Source: Cyrtodaria siliqua
Lineage: Eukaryota > Mollusca > Bivalvia > Adapedonta > Hiatellidae
NCBI GenBank assembly: GCA_037043455.1
Contig: JAWPHD010001349.1
Span: 62,001 to 126,000 of the forward strand
Length of the DNA stretch: 64,000 bases
Reading direction: 5' to 3'
Shown here: piece after piece, positions 8,820 to 21,500 of the stretch
Layout: each line of letters starts with the position of its first letter
Position numbering within the stretch: position 1 is the first letter of the stretch
Translations under genes and position numbers: made by a program
The notes under the pieces: model-generated
Database searches by the model: none
What the model was told of the DNA's origin: nothing
The model's input: the letters and a program-made list of their open reading frames with translations, nothing else

Positions 8820-9523
8820 CCATCGACATCTCATTTGAATCCGTTCTGTACCTTTCATTAATAAAAAAGGACATTTAGTAACCATGAGTTTAATGGCGAC
8901 GCATTCGTATCTCTATGTATCGATAAACTAGTCCCTTATTAATATTTAAAGATATTTAATTACTGTATTTAAAGCATATTTCTTGTTAATGTTTAATTAA
9001 TGACACATCTAAAAAGCTGATTTAATAGTTTATTACTGTCTCATTGCAAAATAATTAATTAATTTTTAATACTTTCCAAAAATACTCTAGCGAAACCAAG
9101 CGCTTTACACACTAGCACATTTTACCAAGTTCTTAAAAAGGCTGTATAGTGCTCTGACTCGCTGTACTGAATGTCTATAATCTCGCTTTCTGCTATCACG
9201 ACATTGCTTCTACCTGTCTCTTCTCTCTATACCATATTTGACAACAACTAATGGAACTGATCTCAGGTATATTGAAGTATATGTTAATTGTTAATTGTTA
9301 AACCAACAATATGTTTATATACTATGTTACTACTTGCTTAGCCATGTGCATTTTAGGTCGGCACTCTGTGGTGCTGCATGGTCCATGAACGACAGCCAAG
9401 TCAACATAATATATTGTATTGGGAAGGGCTGTAACTAATGTTAGAACTTGTGGCCCAACCCTTTTGCATAGTATATGGCAATAAAACATGTTTTTAAATC
9501 ACATACAACAGATATCAGTTTGC
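8820..9523. other. AT-rich flank, nothing recognised
   Basis: No exon or element protein seen on either strand. There are short poly-A/T runs only. Confidence 0.4.
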
Positions 9524-9690
9524 TACGGTGTTCTTTAGGGCAATCGTACCATCGCGTATCGACTTTTACAAGTGGTGCGATGACACGATGGTACGATGGC
9601 GATAACGCGATGGACCATCGTTCCACCACCATCGTACCACCGTCCTATCATCATCGTACCGTCGTGTCATCGCCTTAACGGAACTCCTTA
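9524..9690. mobile_element. small hairpin element with CGATGG-type core
   Basis: Imperfect terminal inverted repeats: TACGGTGTTCTTTAGGGC at the left, and the complement of GCCTTAACGGAACTCCTTA at the right. The core is inverted repeats of 'cgatggtacgatgg'. The left terminus resembles that of the larger element at 18368-19112, whose core is also built of 'accatcg' units, so the two belong to one family. Confidence 0.6.
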
Positions 9691-10049
9691 ATTTGCACTT
9701 CGAAGCATGTGTTATATACTATTTAATACGAATGTGTGGTACAACTAACCAAACTGGCGTCTACTATTTGTCTACTGACCTGAAGGTTGAGGATGCTAGC
9801 GCCATATACGGCAAAACAATTTAAATCCATATTACGTTAAAATATTTCAAAAATATTATACAAAACTATTTTCGAATTAATCTGATTGATTGTTTTCTAT
9901 AATTATACAGTCATGTGATTACTCTGAAACAATATATTATAGTAAATATGCATGTGTGACCTAATATATGTGTAGGCTTAAATATGCAAGGAAGCTGATC
10001 CCGACAATGAAACGTATGTATGCGTGTGAAGTTGGCTCTGCGTTCTGCA

Positions 10050-10200
10050 TTTTGCGTTCAACATTAGGACCCAGTTCTTAGTTCAACATTCGGACCCGGT
10101 TCTGCGTTCAACGTTCGGACCCAGTTCTGCGTCCAGTTCCGCGTTCAACATTCGAAACCTGTTCTGCGTTGAACATTCGGCCAAGTTCAACATTTTATTG
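10050..10200 (+). repeat. minisatellite, 'ttctgcgttcaacattcgga' unit
   Basis: Five to six degenerate tandem copies of a roughly 25-31-bp unit. No coding signal. Confidence 0.7.
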
Positions 10201-10294
10201 ATGTTTCTTTCGTAATGATATCATTATAACAACTGAGTCAACTAAAACAGCACTATTCATACCATTACATACTTCAGACAACTTTGTTGACCTT

Positions 10295-10430
10295 TAACAT
10301 TTAGCGGTTAACGGATTCCACTAAACGTATTTTTTAACATTTAGCGGAAATTTTAACATTTGGCGTAATATATTTTAACGTTTAGCGGAAGTTTTAACAT
10401 TTAGCGGAATTTTAACATTTAGCGATGCTA
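10295..10430 (+). repeat. short tandem repeat, 'taacatttagcgga' unit
   Basis: Six or so degenerate copies of 'ttttaacatttagcgga' with variable spacing. Confidence 0.7.
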
Positions 10431-10672
10431 CAGCATGCATAACACAATCATGGTATAGTCTACAACTCTGCTCTCAGTCTTTTATTAAATGGTATTGAAA
10501 TGAAAAAAGTGCATATGTAAAATATAGTCATTGATACTTATTTATTTAACACGTTATCACACAACTATATGACAATATATATTGACATAATTATAACTAT
10601 GCAGTGACTTATATGCATATAGTTTCTGTGTTATTAATCATTTGTTTTTAATAAAACAATGTTTTATTAATT

Positions 10673-10678
10673 CTACGT
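10673..10678 (-). terminator. candidate polyadenylation signal of the serine protease gene
   Basis: AATAAA on the minus strand about 217 bases after the stop codon. Other AATAAA-like hexamers lie further down, so the choice is tentative. Confidence 0.35.
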
Positions 10679-10894
10679 ATATATCGAGGGGTCAGCGCAA
10701 AACTATTGTAACTACATATGAATAAAGAAGGAGATACAATACTTTTGCACCGAACCCTCAATATGCTATGAAGAGAAATCTTCACCATTAAGAAGGGTAA
10801 ACACTAAACATGGGTATGAGCCAGGACTCATGCAATGTGCCAACTACACAGATTTAAGGACACGACATAGATTAGTACACCTGTTGTTTAATAG

Positions 10895-11056
10895 CTATAC
10901 ACTATTGTGTTTAATCCAGTCAGTATAGTCGGAAACACGTGTGTATACGGCCGGAGGGACATTACACGCAGCGCGGGGTCCCCACGAGACGATTCCAACC
11001 TGTTTGAACTTGTTTAACTTTTTGTTAAAGCAACCGACGGGTCCGCCGCTATCACC
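10895..11056 (-). CDS. protease exon 7: GDSGGP and C-terminus
   Basis: Acceptor TATTTACAG precedes 11056; phase 0. Starts GDSGGPVGC (Ser229), then [29 protein letters not shown] and the stop at 10897-10895. Position 216 is Gly252 (open pocket) and position 226 is Ala262. Confidence 0.95.
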   Translation of the reverse strand, partial: GDSGGPVGCFNKKLNKFKQVGIVSWGPRAACNVPPAVYTRVSDYTDWIKHNSV

Positions 11057-12482
11057 CTGTAAATAAACAATGAACTTCATTAATATTTATATATAGATAA
11101 ATTTCTCACTTGTGTTATGTGAAAGTGCATTATAAACCAAAACGCACAGTAAAAGGATTCACACGATACTAAATATTGGCGTATTGACGTTGGAATAATG
11201 TTACCGATGTCATGACCTTTTATTATATACCTATCAATAATATATACATAGTACCTTCATTTTCTTACAATGGAATACAACAACCTGTATCACACTACAG
11301 GTTATCACTATGCTACTAAAAATATAATTAGTATCACTATCTTACTAAAAATAGAACAGCGGTTTTCCAATGATTCAAGCAAGTTTTACGCCACTATGCG
11401 CCAGAACGCCAAGAAGACGTTACGTCATACAAACAAAACAAGTAGGTCAGACCAATGAACACCAACACCTTAAAACTACATACATTTTCCCGCTGCAATT
11501 TATCGAGAAATAATATGCTTTATTGAATGTGTATGCAATAGCAATGCAAATATTTCTATGTTAATGATGTGTAAGAGGTATATAATAAAAGGATCATTAC
11601 TATAGTAACTTGTTCTGAAGCTTGTATCACCTCTCGTAGGTAAATGCCAGATCAGGATCACACTCGAGGCTCCTTGATCTGGCATTTACCTACTCGAGGT
11701 GATACAAACTTCCAGAAAACGTTACTCTAGTAATAATCCTATTATATCAACATAGGATTATAATTGGTACGGCGTCCTGTGCCTGCTGGAAAGCCACTGT
11801 AGGTTGGCTGTTTAATTAGTGAACGATTGTTCTATAATAAATAAAATGCCTATCTATAAATAACACCTTAAGAATCCGGAAAACTACCTCGATGTTCCAC
11901 ATGTCCTTCAGTTTGGACATTGACGTTCGTTATTATATAAATATCACATTCATGAGAGGGTGATAGTAAGAATGTTCACCCTGAGGATAATCAATATCCG
12001 AAATATAACATTCATGAGAGGGTGATAGTAAAATGTTCACCCTGAGGATATGATTATCGCCCGAGGCGAAGCCGAGGGTGATAATCAATATCCGAAGGGC
12101 GAACATTCTTACTATCACCCTCTCATGAATGTGATATTTATTTTATTATACCGAAATCCCCTTGGGCAAAAACAAGATTCATTTTCAGTACCGATTTCAA
12201 TTTGCCAGATTCCTTTTTTGAAAAAAATCACCCTGTACTATCACCCTCGCGTGAGATAGTAAGAAATTACACATTGTTGTCTATGGAGATTTAGCATGGG
12301 CGTTTTATGTGAGGTATAATAATATCAAAGACATTATGCCTGTTTCGAGTGTTATATAATACCTCTGGCAATAATCATTCATAACTTTTTCTTACTATCA
12401 CCCTCTCATGAATGGAATCTATTTTATTTAATCAAAACGAACCGTAGGCGCACTAAAGCTTCGCATGCGATTAACAGTGTAC

Positions 12483-12519
<37 letters not shown>

Positions 12520-15500
12520 GTGGGGGGGGGGGGGGGGTGGAGGGGTGGATGGGGAGTTAATTTGGTGCTTTCAGCCTCTAATATTTCACTGAAGGTGGGC
12601 ACCCCCAGAATGGCAGTAAAGAAAATTTGCTTTTGGCAAATATTCTCTCAGTACAATTGTATCCATAAAAGTGCAAATTTCAGTCAAAATATCCTAAATC
12701 AACATGTTTTATGATAGAAATCTAATATTTTGATGTTTTATGGGGATTTTTTTATGATTTGGGTAATTTAATCCAATCAGAATCTACCTTACAATCTGAC
12801 TATATGCCCTAATAGCCCCTACACATTTTTTCAACCAATCAGAGCCCCAATCAATAGTGGTATCTGACCATATGATGAATTATCCTACCGAGCAGATCCC
12901 CGACGCTCCATTGCTTGTGCAAATCATACTACTGGATGTAGAAAAACGATACTTTCTCAATAGTCGGTCGCATTTTTTGTTGCTGATAAATTGCACCTGC
13001 AGTTCTTGTAAGGTAGAGGGTAAACTGTCAAACGAACCTGCAATACAAGAGTTTATTATGTAAGAAAAATGTTTTCCGAGAAAAAATACACACAAACTGA
13101 TAAATTATTAAGTAATTTATAACTATTCAAAATATTAATGTATATTGTTAAAACAATATTTAGATCTACTGGTTTTTATGGAAGACAGATGCGGCAATTT
13201 CGACTTCGCGACTTCGCGACTTTTCGCTCTGTCAATAAAAGGCGAAAAGTTGAAGGCGAAAAGTCGCCAACCCGAAAAGTCGTAGGCAAAATGTCGCAAA
13301 CCCGCCGTTTTGGACGAAATTTCGACTCGCAAAGTCGCCAATCCGATAGTGTTTTTGGGTTGGCGACTTTCGTGTTGGCGACTTTTCGACTTGAAGATAT
13401 ATATCCCGTTTGCTGACGCGGCCATTTCGACTTTTCGCCTTCTAGTTTTCGCCTTGTTAATAACCCTTTTCACAAGGCGAAAAGTCGCCTACCCGAAAAG
13501 TCGAAGGCGAAAAGTCGCAAACCCGCCGTTTTGGACGAAATTTCGTGGCGAAAAAGAGAAAATTTACAATATCGGATTGGCGACTTTGCGAGTCGAAATT
13601 TAGACCAAAACGGCGGGTTTGTGACTTTCGCCTTCGACCTTTCGGGTTGGCGACTTGTATTAACAGGGCGAAAAGTCGCGAAGTCGAAATGGCCGCATCT
13701 GTCTTCCATAGGTTTTACTACGCCACCAATTAGGAGAATAATAGCAAATAGTTTACGTCCAGTCTAATCCTTGTTTTCTCTATTGTTTGCAATTATTATG
13801 TTGTTCAAAGCATACAAACTTAAATATGTCACTAATAATTTTATCACATAACTCACGGTGTGGGAGTGGAATAACACCATTCTATATTTGCCATATATAT
13901 AGAGAGAATAGTATGTCAGTGCCTTTTACTATCAAGTTTATTAGGCGAGGCTTAGAAAACGAAGAATGGCGAGACCCTGCCGAGCCTTTCTTCGATTTCG
14001 TCCGAGCCTGTTAAACTAGATAGCATTCTTCGTTTTCTAAGCCTTGCCTAATAAACTTGAAAGTAAAAGGCACTGACATAATATTCTATTTATCATGTAG
14101 ATTATCCACATTTTTGTATGAATTACCATTATTGCCTATTTCTAAGAATGTTACGCTTATCGAGGACGCAGCCATGTTGTTGTTTTATGACGTCAGGCAA
14201 CGTTACGTGCATGACGTCAGATAACGTTACGTAAAAAAACGAGTTTCCGCATTGAGTTGCTCTATTGGTCAGTGCTTAATAAAGCAAAATGTATTAGGTC
14301 ACCCATTTATTAGGCAGAATAAATGCATATCTGCATTATAAAACTAGTTATATAACTATGCAAATAAGCCTAGTATGCGCTGTCAAAAATATCGATAATG
14401 ACTATGATCCAATTCCCACTGTTTTATGTCGTTTCGCGTGTTAAAGCGACAGGCAAAATGCAATAAAAGTCAATATGTGAGTTATGTGATAAATAGAATC
14501 TAACATTCGTTCTCATTCATTATTGAATTTATTAAACTCGTTAGCAAAAGTGATATAATGCTCGGCAAGAGCCCGCATTATAGCATTATATCATTTTGCC
14601 AACTCGTTTAATACATTCAATAATGAATGAGTACTCATGTAAGATCCTCTATATGTTATTTTACTTATTACGCATTACGTCGTATACACTGTTCCATCTA
14701 TTTGTTTATACAAATTCCCGGTGATGAACACTACACAACTGCATAATGTAAATGCATTCAATGCATTCAATGGATATAATACAAACGTCACTTCCTATGA
14801 ATTGGAATAGAAATCGGTTATTTTACTTTGGCGACATTGCCTATAAAAATGAAAGTTTGAGCGTCATAGGTCTATACTGTTGTGTTGTTGTGTTCTTTTT
14901 TGTGTTGTTTTTTGTATGCAAAGAAAACACAAGGAAATCATAATATGAATACACATAAAACGAATTATAAGTATCTTTATATTTCAAAACGTTGATTAAT
15001 TTTCAAACTAAATTGATTTTTTTATTATCAAATTTGATTATGTGACAATGTTCACTAGACAAACAATACTACCTTGTGTGTAGACCCCGAATCCCGAAAC
15101 GTAACAGTTTTTTCTACGTAAAGCCGATGCATCGAATGCAGAAGCTGCAACATGAAAAACGTATATAAGTATTATATTAGGCATATCAGTTTCTAAATGC
15201 CAGACAAATGTCAAGCAAATGAAAGCTGACATCTGTCTTGCCTTTGCAAATTCAAAACATGTCTTGTCTTACCTCTTTCATACTCTTTTTGTATATGCAA
15301 TCTTGATATGAAACGTTGATACATGCCTTGCATTATATGGTCTGAGTATTAACTTTCATACCCCATCCAACCCCTTCTCCAGGAAGCAAAAACAGGGTTG
15401 GCTGGGGTATGATATATCAAAATTATTTTGGCGTAAAGAGTTTGCATATTGTAAAATTAAAACATTTATTAGGTAATTTTAAACGGTTTATCGCATTTTT

Positions 15501-18500
15501 TTCAGTAAACATGTATTATTGTCGAAATATCCGTTATAAAATCCTGCTAATAGAAGCTTTCCCATCGCTTAATGGAGTTAAGGCGGGACCAAAGAATGGC
15601 GTATGCACACAAGAGACGCTACATACACACGTCATACAAACTTGACACATGTCATGCAAATGCCATATTGCCACGTATAATGCAAAATGATTAAAAACTT
15701 TATCCATTGATATATTCATCACTATTGTTTGGGGTGCTTGTTTCAGCCAAGTTTTTGGACTTTTTAGACAAAATTCATCTAATATCTAAATAAGCTGTAT
15801 ATCAGTGAAACGGGCTGTTTTAGTGGTAAATAAAAATACCCTACTTTCCAAAATTAGTAGAGAAATAAATCTATAGGTATTGAATAACTGTTCTCTGGTT
15901 GTTTAACGCTCAAGTGAATATGATTTAACGCGAGGCATAGTCAATATTTTTTCGACAAGTGTCTGTTATGAAATGTAAAACAAGTATGAACACGTAGCTG
16001 ACTCACTGATTTTTGCTAGTTAATGAAACTTGAATAGGTACGCTCTCTATGGTATATAAAGCAGAGGTGATTTCATCTTTATACTAGTACTATTCGTATT
16101 TACTAGTATAGTTATGCCGGTTAAAAGCAAACGTCTAGTTTTTATATTTAGTATGTATCATGAAAAACTAAAACACAGTTTTCAGAGATAATACGTTACA
16201 GTATCGCTTAAACATAATTGATATTCCACTGAGTTCACTCGTGTACGCGTTAAAAATCGGCAGAAATATGGCTATTTCACAATATTGCATCTGCACCATT
16301 TCGCAATATTTCATAATCTGATTACGTCACTTCCGCGCATGCGCAGTTTGAGGCCAAAGGGTCAGATATACTACTAACATAGTATATGTTATGAGGGCAG
16401 CTCCACATGGAGGGGAAGGAGACATAGGAATTCTGGAACGGTTTTACTCTTACTGACGAATATATTCCTATGGTTATTTAACGCGCTCGGAGGATCGAGC
16501 CGATGCATGGAGCTGCCCGACTTGCCCAAGAAGACACAAAGACAAACTACAGTTGCGTTTGTGAGACTTGAACCCGGGACTTCTGGTTTGAAGTCTACCG
16601 TGCATTGAACAGTTTAAGCTAATGACAGCGGGCTTGTTTTTGCGAGGAAAATATAAGAATCCATCATGAGCATCCATGCGAAATAGGCAAATCTCATCCG
16701 AGGGGTCAGCGTTCCACGGGCAAGACTATGCCGAGTTCCTGGTTGCAATTCTGATCTTTTGATATAGTTACTTGAAAGTTTGGTTGGCTGGACACTCGTT
16801 GTGAATGTTAATGGCGTTTTGAGATGCATCAGGGCGATGTCGTTGAACAATTCTATATCGTCATAGTTGGCGTGCTGAAATGAAGAGAAAACAGTGTTAG
16901 TATGAGGAGATAGTGATCGGCACTTTTAAAATAAGTTTACAACTTGTTTTTTTAATTACTTAACCTTAATTAAGGTATCTATTTCTTTGTAAAGTAGATG
17001 AGTTCATTCGTACATCTTCATATAACAGAATTAATTTAAAAAAAAAATGAATATGAATTTTGCGTCAGTTTATCAGACCTTCCATGCTCTCAAATTGTCT
17101 TTAATGGCGACGCGTCAGGATGTTTGCCATTTGAGTAAGACAAGACGAACATCTAAACATTTGTTTGTGGCTAGTCGTCTTGTCTTATCACTAGTAAGGA
17201 CAAGCAAATGCATTTGTTTTATAACCATGTATGCATATACATTATTGAGACAGTGTCGATTATTATGTACAGTATACAGTACATTTTCTAACCCGGAAAA
17301 ATGGATGGTCCTGCCTCTACCACAAAAAATAAAATAAAATCAAAAATCTTATATATTATCATTATATACATATTATTATATGGCCTAACATATGCTGAAA
17401 ATGACGTAACATACCATGTAAAGAATCAACCCTCCATATTACAGTATATAATTTTTGTGGTTTAAGGAATGTGGTTACACCTCAAGTGGAAATTCGTCAG
17501 CCAATAATAAAAATAATTATGTGTTCAAGCGTCGCTTTTCCGACAGCCTGTGCAAGGCTTCAATGTAGATTAGTTTTATATGTTATTTATGTTTCATTTG
17601 TAAAACAAGTAATTACCAATACAATCCTCGAGACAAGGGAAGTTTGTTCCGTGCTTTCATTAGTATTCGTGTAGTGGTCACCGGCTACAACCGAAAAACT
17701 TTGTTTTCTGAAATATAATAAAATACCCATTTAGTAAAAATTACAGGAAAAGTGGGTCTGTTTCCCCCACTTTTGGTACGCAGTTTTCAGGGGAAATTTA
17801 GACAGTATTTAGTACTCACGGCCCGGGTTAAAATAGTATTCAGTACTCGGGTTATCCATGTTAAATATTATTCAGTACTCGGGTCTAAAATGAAGGAGTA
17901 TTTAGTACTCAGCTCTAAATTAGAGAGTATTCAGTACTCGGGGGGAATGGGAGGGGGTGGGGGAAACAACCACAAAAGTGGGTACTTATTGTTATTGCTG
18001 AACGTAACAACGCTCGCCTGAGAAGTATTTGTGATAGTGGGTGACCTAGAAATATATTTTGGCTGGGCATAATTACATGTTCTGCTGACCTTGTCCATTT
18101 TGACGATTAACAGAAGCGGTATCCTTTTTTTTTTTTAGCAACGGTGATTATTTTATATTTTAGCATGAACTTTCATTTTGGGAGGCACAACGTCTGCTGA
18201 TTTTCATAAACTCCTTTTGTAGGCTTGAAATTTGCAGCAATCTCTTACGGATCTTGAACTCATTCAAAAACGTGGTTTTGCTACTCGTGAAACATGATCC
18301 CATTGAAGGTACTGCACTTTGAGACATTCAATCGCCTAACAGCAATGCAGAACTGGAATCAGTTTTGTACGGTGTACTGTTAGGGCCATGTTACCATCCC
18401 ATCTTACCATCGACCATCGCATCTTACCATCGCATCTTACCATCGACCATCGACTCTTACCATCGGCCATCGCATCTTACCATCGCATCTTACCATCGCA

Positions 18501-21500
18501 TCTTACCATCGACCATCGCATCTTACCATCGCATCTTACCATCGACCATCGCATCTTACCATCGACCATCGCATCTTATCATCGCATCTTACCATCGACC
18601 ATCGCATCTTACCATCGCATCTTACCATCGACCATTGCATCTTACCATCGACCATCGCATCTTACCATCGCATCTTACCATCGACCATCGCATATTACCA
18701 TCGCATCTTACCATCGACCATCGCATCTTACCATCAACCATCGCATCTTACCATCGACCATCGCATCTTACCATCGAATCTTACCATCGACCATCGCATC
18801 TTACAATCGATCATCGCATCTTACCATCGCATCTTATCATCGACCATCGCATCTTACCATCGCATCTTACCATCGACCATCGCATCTTACCATCGCATCT
18901 TACCATCGACCATCGCATCTTACCATCGAATCTTACCATCGACCATCGCATCTTACCATCGACCATCGCATCTTACCATCGCATCTTACCATCGACCATC
19001 GCATCTTACCATCGCATCTTACCATCGACCATCGCATCTTACCATCGCATCTTACCATCGCATCTTACCATGGTAAGATGCGATGGTAACATGGCCCTAA
19101 CAGTACACCGTAGTTTTCTGCATGGTTAACCATTTATCCTGTTTTGCGCTAAATTTGGTCGAGGTCACTATAGTCCCGTGCTTATTGTCGACATATGTAG
19201 TTTTCATGGGATAGGCCCAACGCAGAAAGAAAATGGTCAAAGAGATAATCATTGAGGATCCATGTCAGATTATGTTACATTACGATCATACCACATCACT
19301 AACCCCACAATGTGACACCAGGTCACATTCTGTAACATTACGATCCTACCACATCACTAACTCCATACTGTGATACCAGTGCAAATTATGTTACATAACG
19401 ATCATACCACATCACTAACCCCACAATTGATACCAGTGCTTTGGTATTGTTGCAGCAATCATGCAAGCAATATATAAAGCTAATAGCCTAAGCTTCAAAA
19501 TATTTGACCATTGTAGAAATAAAATGTGCTCCAATTGAGACGTTTTCCATCGAATTCTGGTGCAAACGATTTCACAACTACTTGTACGGACGCAACAAAG
19601 TACACGTACAAACTGATCATTTGTTATTTGCAATCGTAATGAAACCCCTTGAATGCCTTCACGCCACCAAGCTCGCTTGTGACGCATGCTGCTGTTGATA
19701 TAAGACATGTCCCTAGCATGCAGATACATCTTGCAGAAACACTGGCCCGTAATCCAGCGATACTTAACCCGAACTATCTGTCTGTATGGATGTACAAGTT
19801 AATGTAAAGTCAAGTTTACCTGTAAGTGACAAACAATTGCGTCAAACAAGGACTCAAACTGAAAATGACGATCAGTCGAACGTCCTTGAACATTATCCTT
19901 GAAGGTTAGCGGAGGCAAACAATCGAAAATGTCAGTCCACCAGATATCGGACCTCTATAAGGATGAGTTATATGTATCAAACAGAACCCGTGAAATAATA
20001 TTCTGGCCAGGAATCACAGACATGCTTTTAAACTTTTCAGTCTGCTTGAAGACGGACGTTCCCCTGATTCCCCATGACATTTCTGATTATCCGTGGCATA
20101 CAATTGCCACTGATATATTCATATGATATAAACATAATTACATTAAAGTGGGCGACTATTACAGTGGATACTTTGAGGTTTAAGTACTCCCAAACTTAAA
20201 AAGTAGCGCTATAATTAATAGAGGATCTTATATGAGTACTCATTCATTATTGAATTTATTAAACGAGTTGGCACACGGCAATGATAGAATGCGAGGCTCT
20301 TGTCGAGCATTATACCATATTTGCTAACGAGTTTAATACATTCAATAATGAATGAGAACGGATGTTACATTCTATTTATCTCATAACTCACATATCGACT
20401 TTTATGCATTTTGCCTGTCGCTTTAACACGCGAAACCGACATAAACCGTGGGAATTGGATCATAGTCATTATCGATTTTTTTTCGAGATTATTTATATAA
20501 TTATATAACTAGTGGTATCGAAAATATAGAATGGAGTTATTCCACTCCTACACCGTAAGTTATGTGATAAATAACTATATGAATGTCATATATTGGCGTA
20601 CCTGAATATGTTTCACATTCAGATACCTCTTACAATTCTCAGAATTTTGAAAAAGTGCAAAATAATAGGGTTTTGCTTATCTAACGCAAAGTCATCAAAT
20701 GGGCTTGCAGACAAATATGTGGACCAAAGCAAAATGAGAAGGAAATATGCAATTCAGGTTACCCTCCATCACAATTACTCATGGTGGTAAACCTCAAAGT
20801 AACATATGTTACGCCCCGTGCAGTTCCGCTCTGTCTGGTTAAAGAAACTATTCGGCCAAGAAAACGAATACATTGTTTAGTATAATAGATGTATAATACA
20901 TTGAATTAATTGTTAAAACGCAATTTGACGCAACCACATGCGCGCACGCACGGATCACACACGGACACATTCACACACACCCTAACACCTCGTTTATCCA
21001 ATAATACTAAAATAATTAATTTCAAGTCGCGCCTTCCTTTATTAACTGAAATAAAATATTCATCATGAAAAATAACAACGGGTGCTAGTGTATAATTATA
21101 CTGCTGGTGTATAATTATACTGTATTACATATTTTCTGGTCGCTTCTGCTTTCAAGTAAATTGACACATATTATATTTAAGACGCCCTTTAATAAATTAA
21201 TTATTGTTATACAATATTCACCAGCCAACATGACACTATGTATCAATACCTAAATGTGTATGTGTGTAAATATAATGTTCGCCTTTTTTCAAACAAAGTT
21301 TCAACAAACACCAGAATGGTGTTAACAAACACCAGAAGGGTGTTCCGCACAGCCTGGTGTGACTTGCCTGTATGGAACAGCATAACTGACTTGTGTTGTC
21401 CATTTTTAAAATGTACTGTGTGATATCATCTTTATACGCTGCGCAAACTATATTATTTCATGTACTTTCATCTCTATGCTCTGTGCACACTTTATCACGT

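Noticed and set aside
13138..13767. Several 60-110-codon ORFs on both strands
   Set aside because: They are readings of the 'gcgaaaagtcg' foldback element.
16614..16771. Coding extension of the protease exon 4 reading frame
   Set aside because: Family similarity ends at KLS, exactly at a GTAACT donor that is phase-compatible with exon 5; the extension has no similarity.
18365..19129. 254- and 233-codon plus-strand ORFs ([14 protein letters not shown] repeats)
   Set aside because: Products of the 20-bp/13-bp tandem core of a foldback element, open in overlapping frames.
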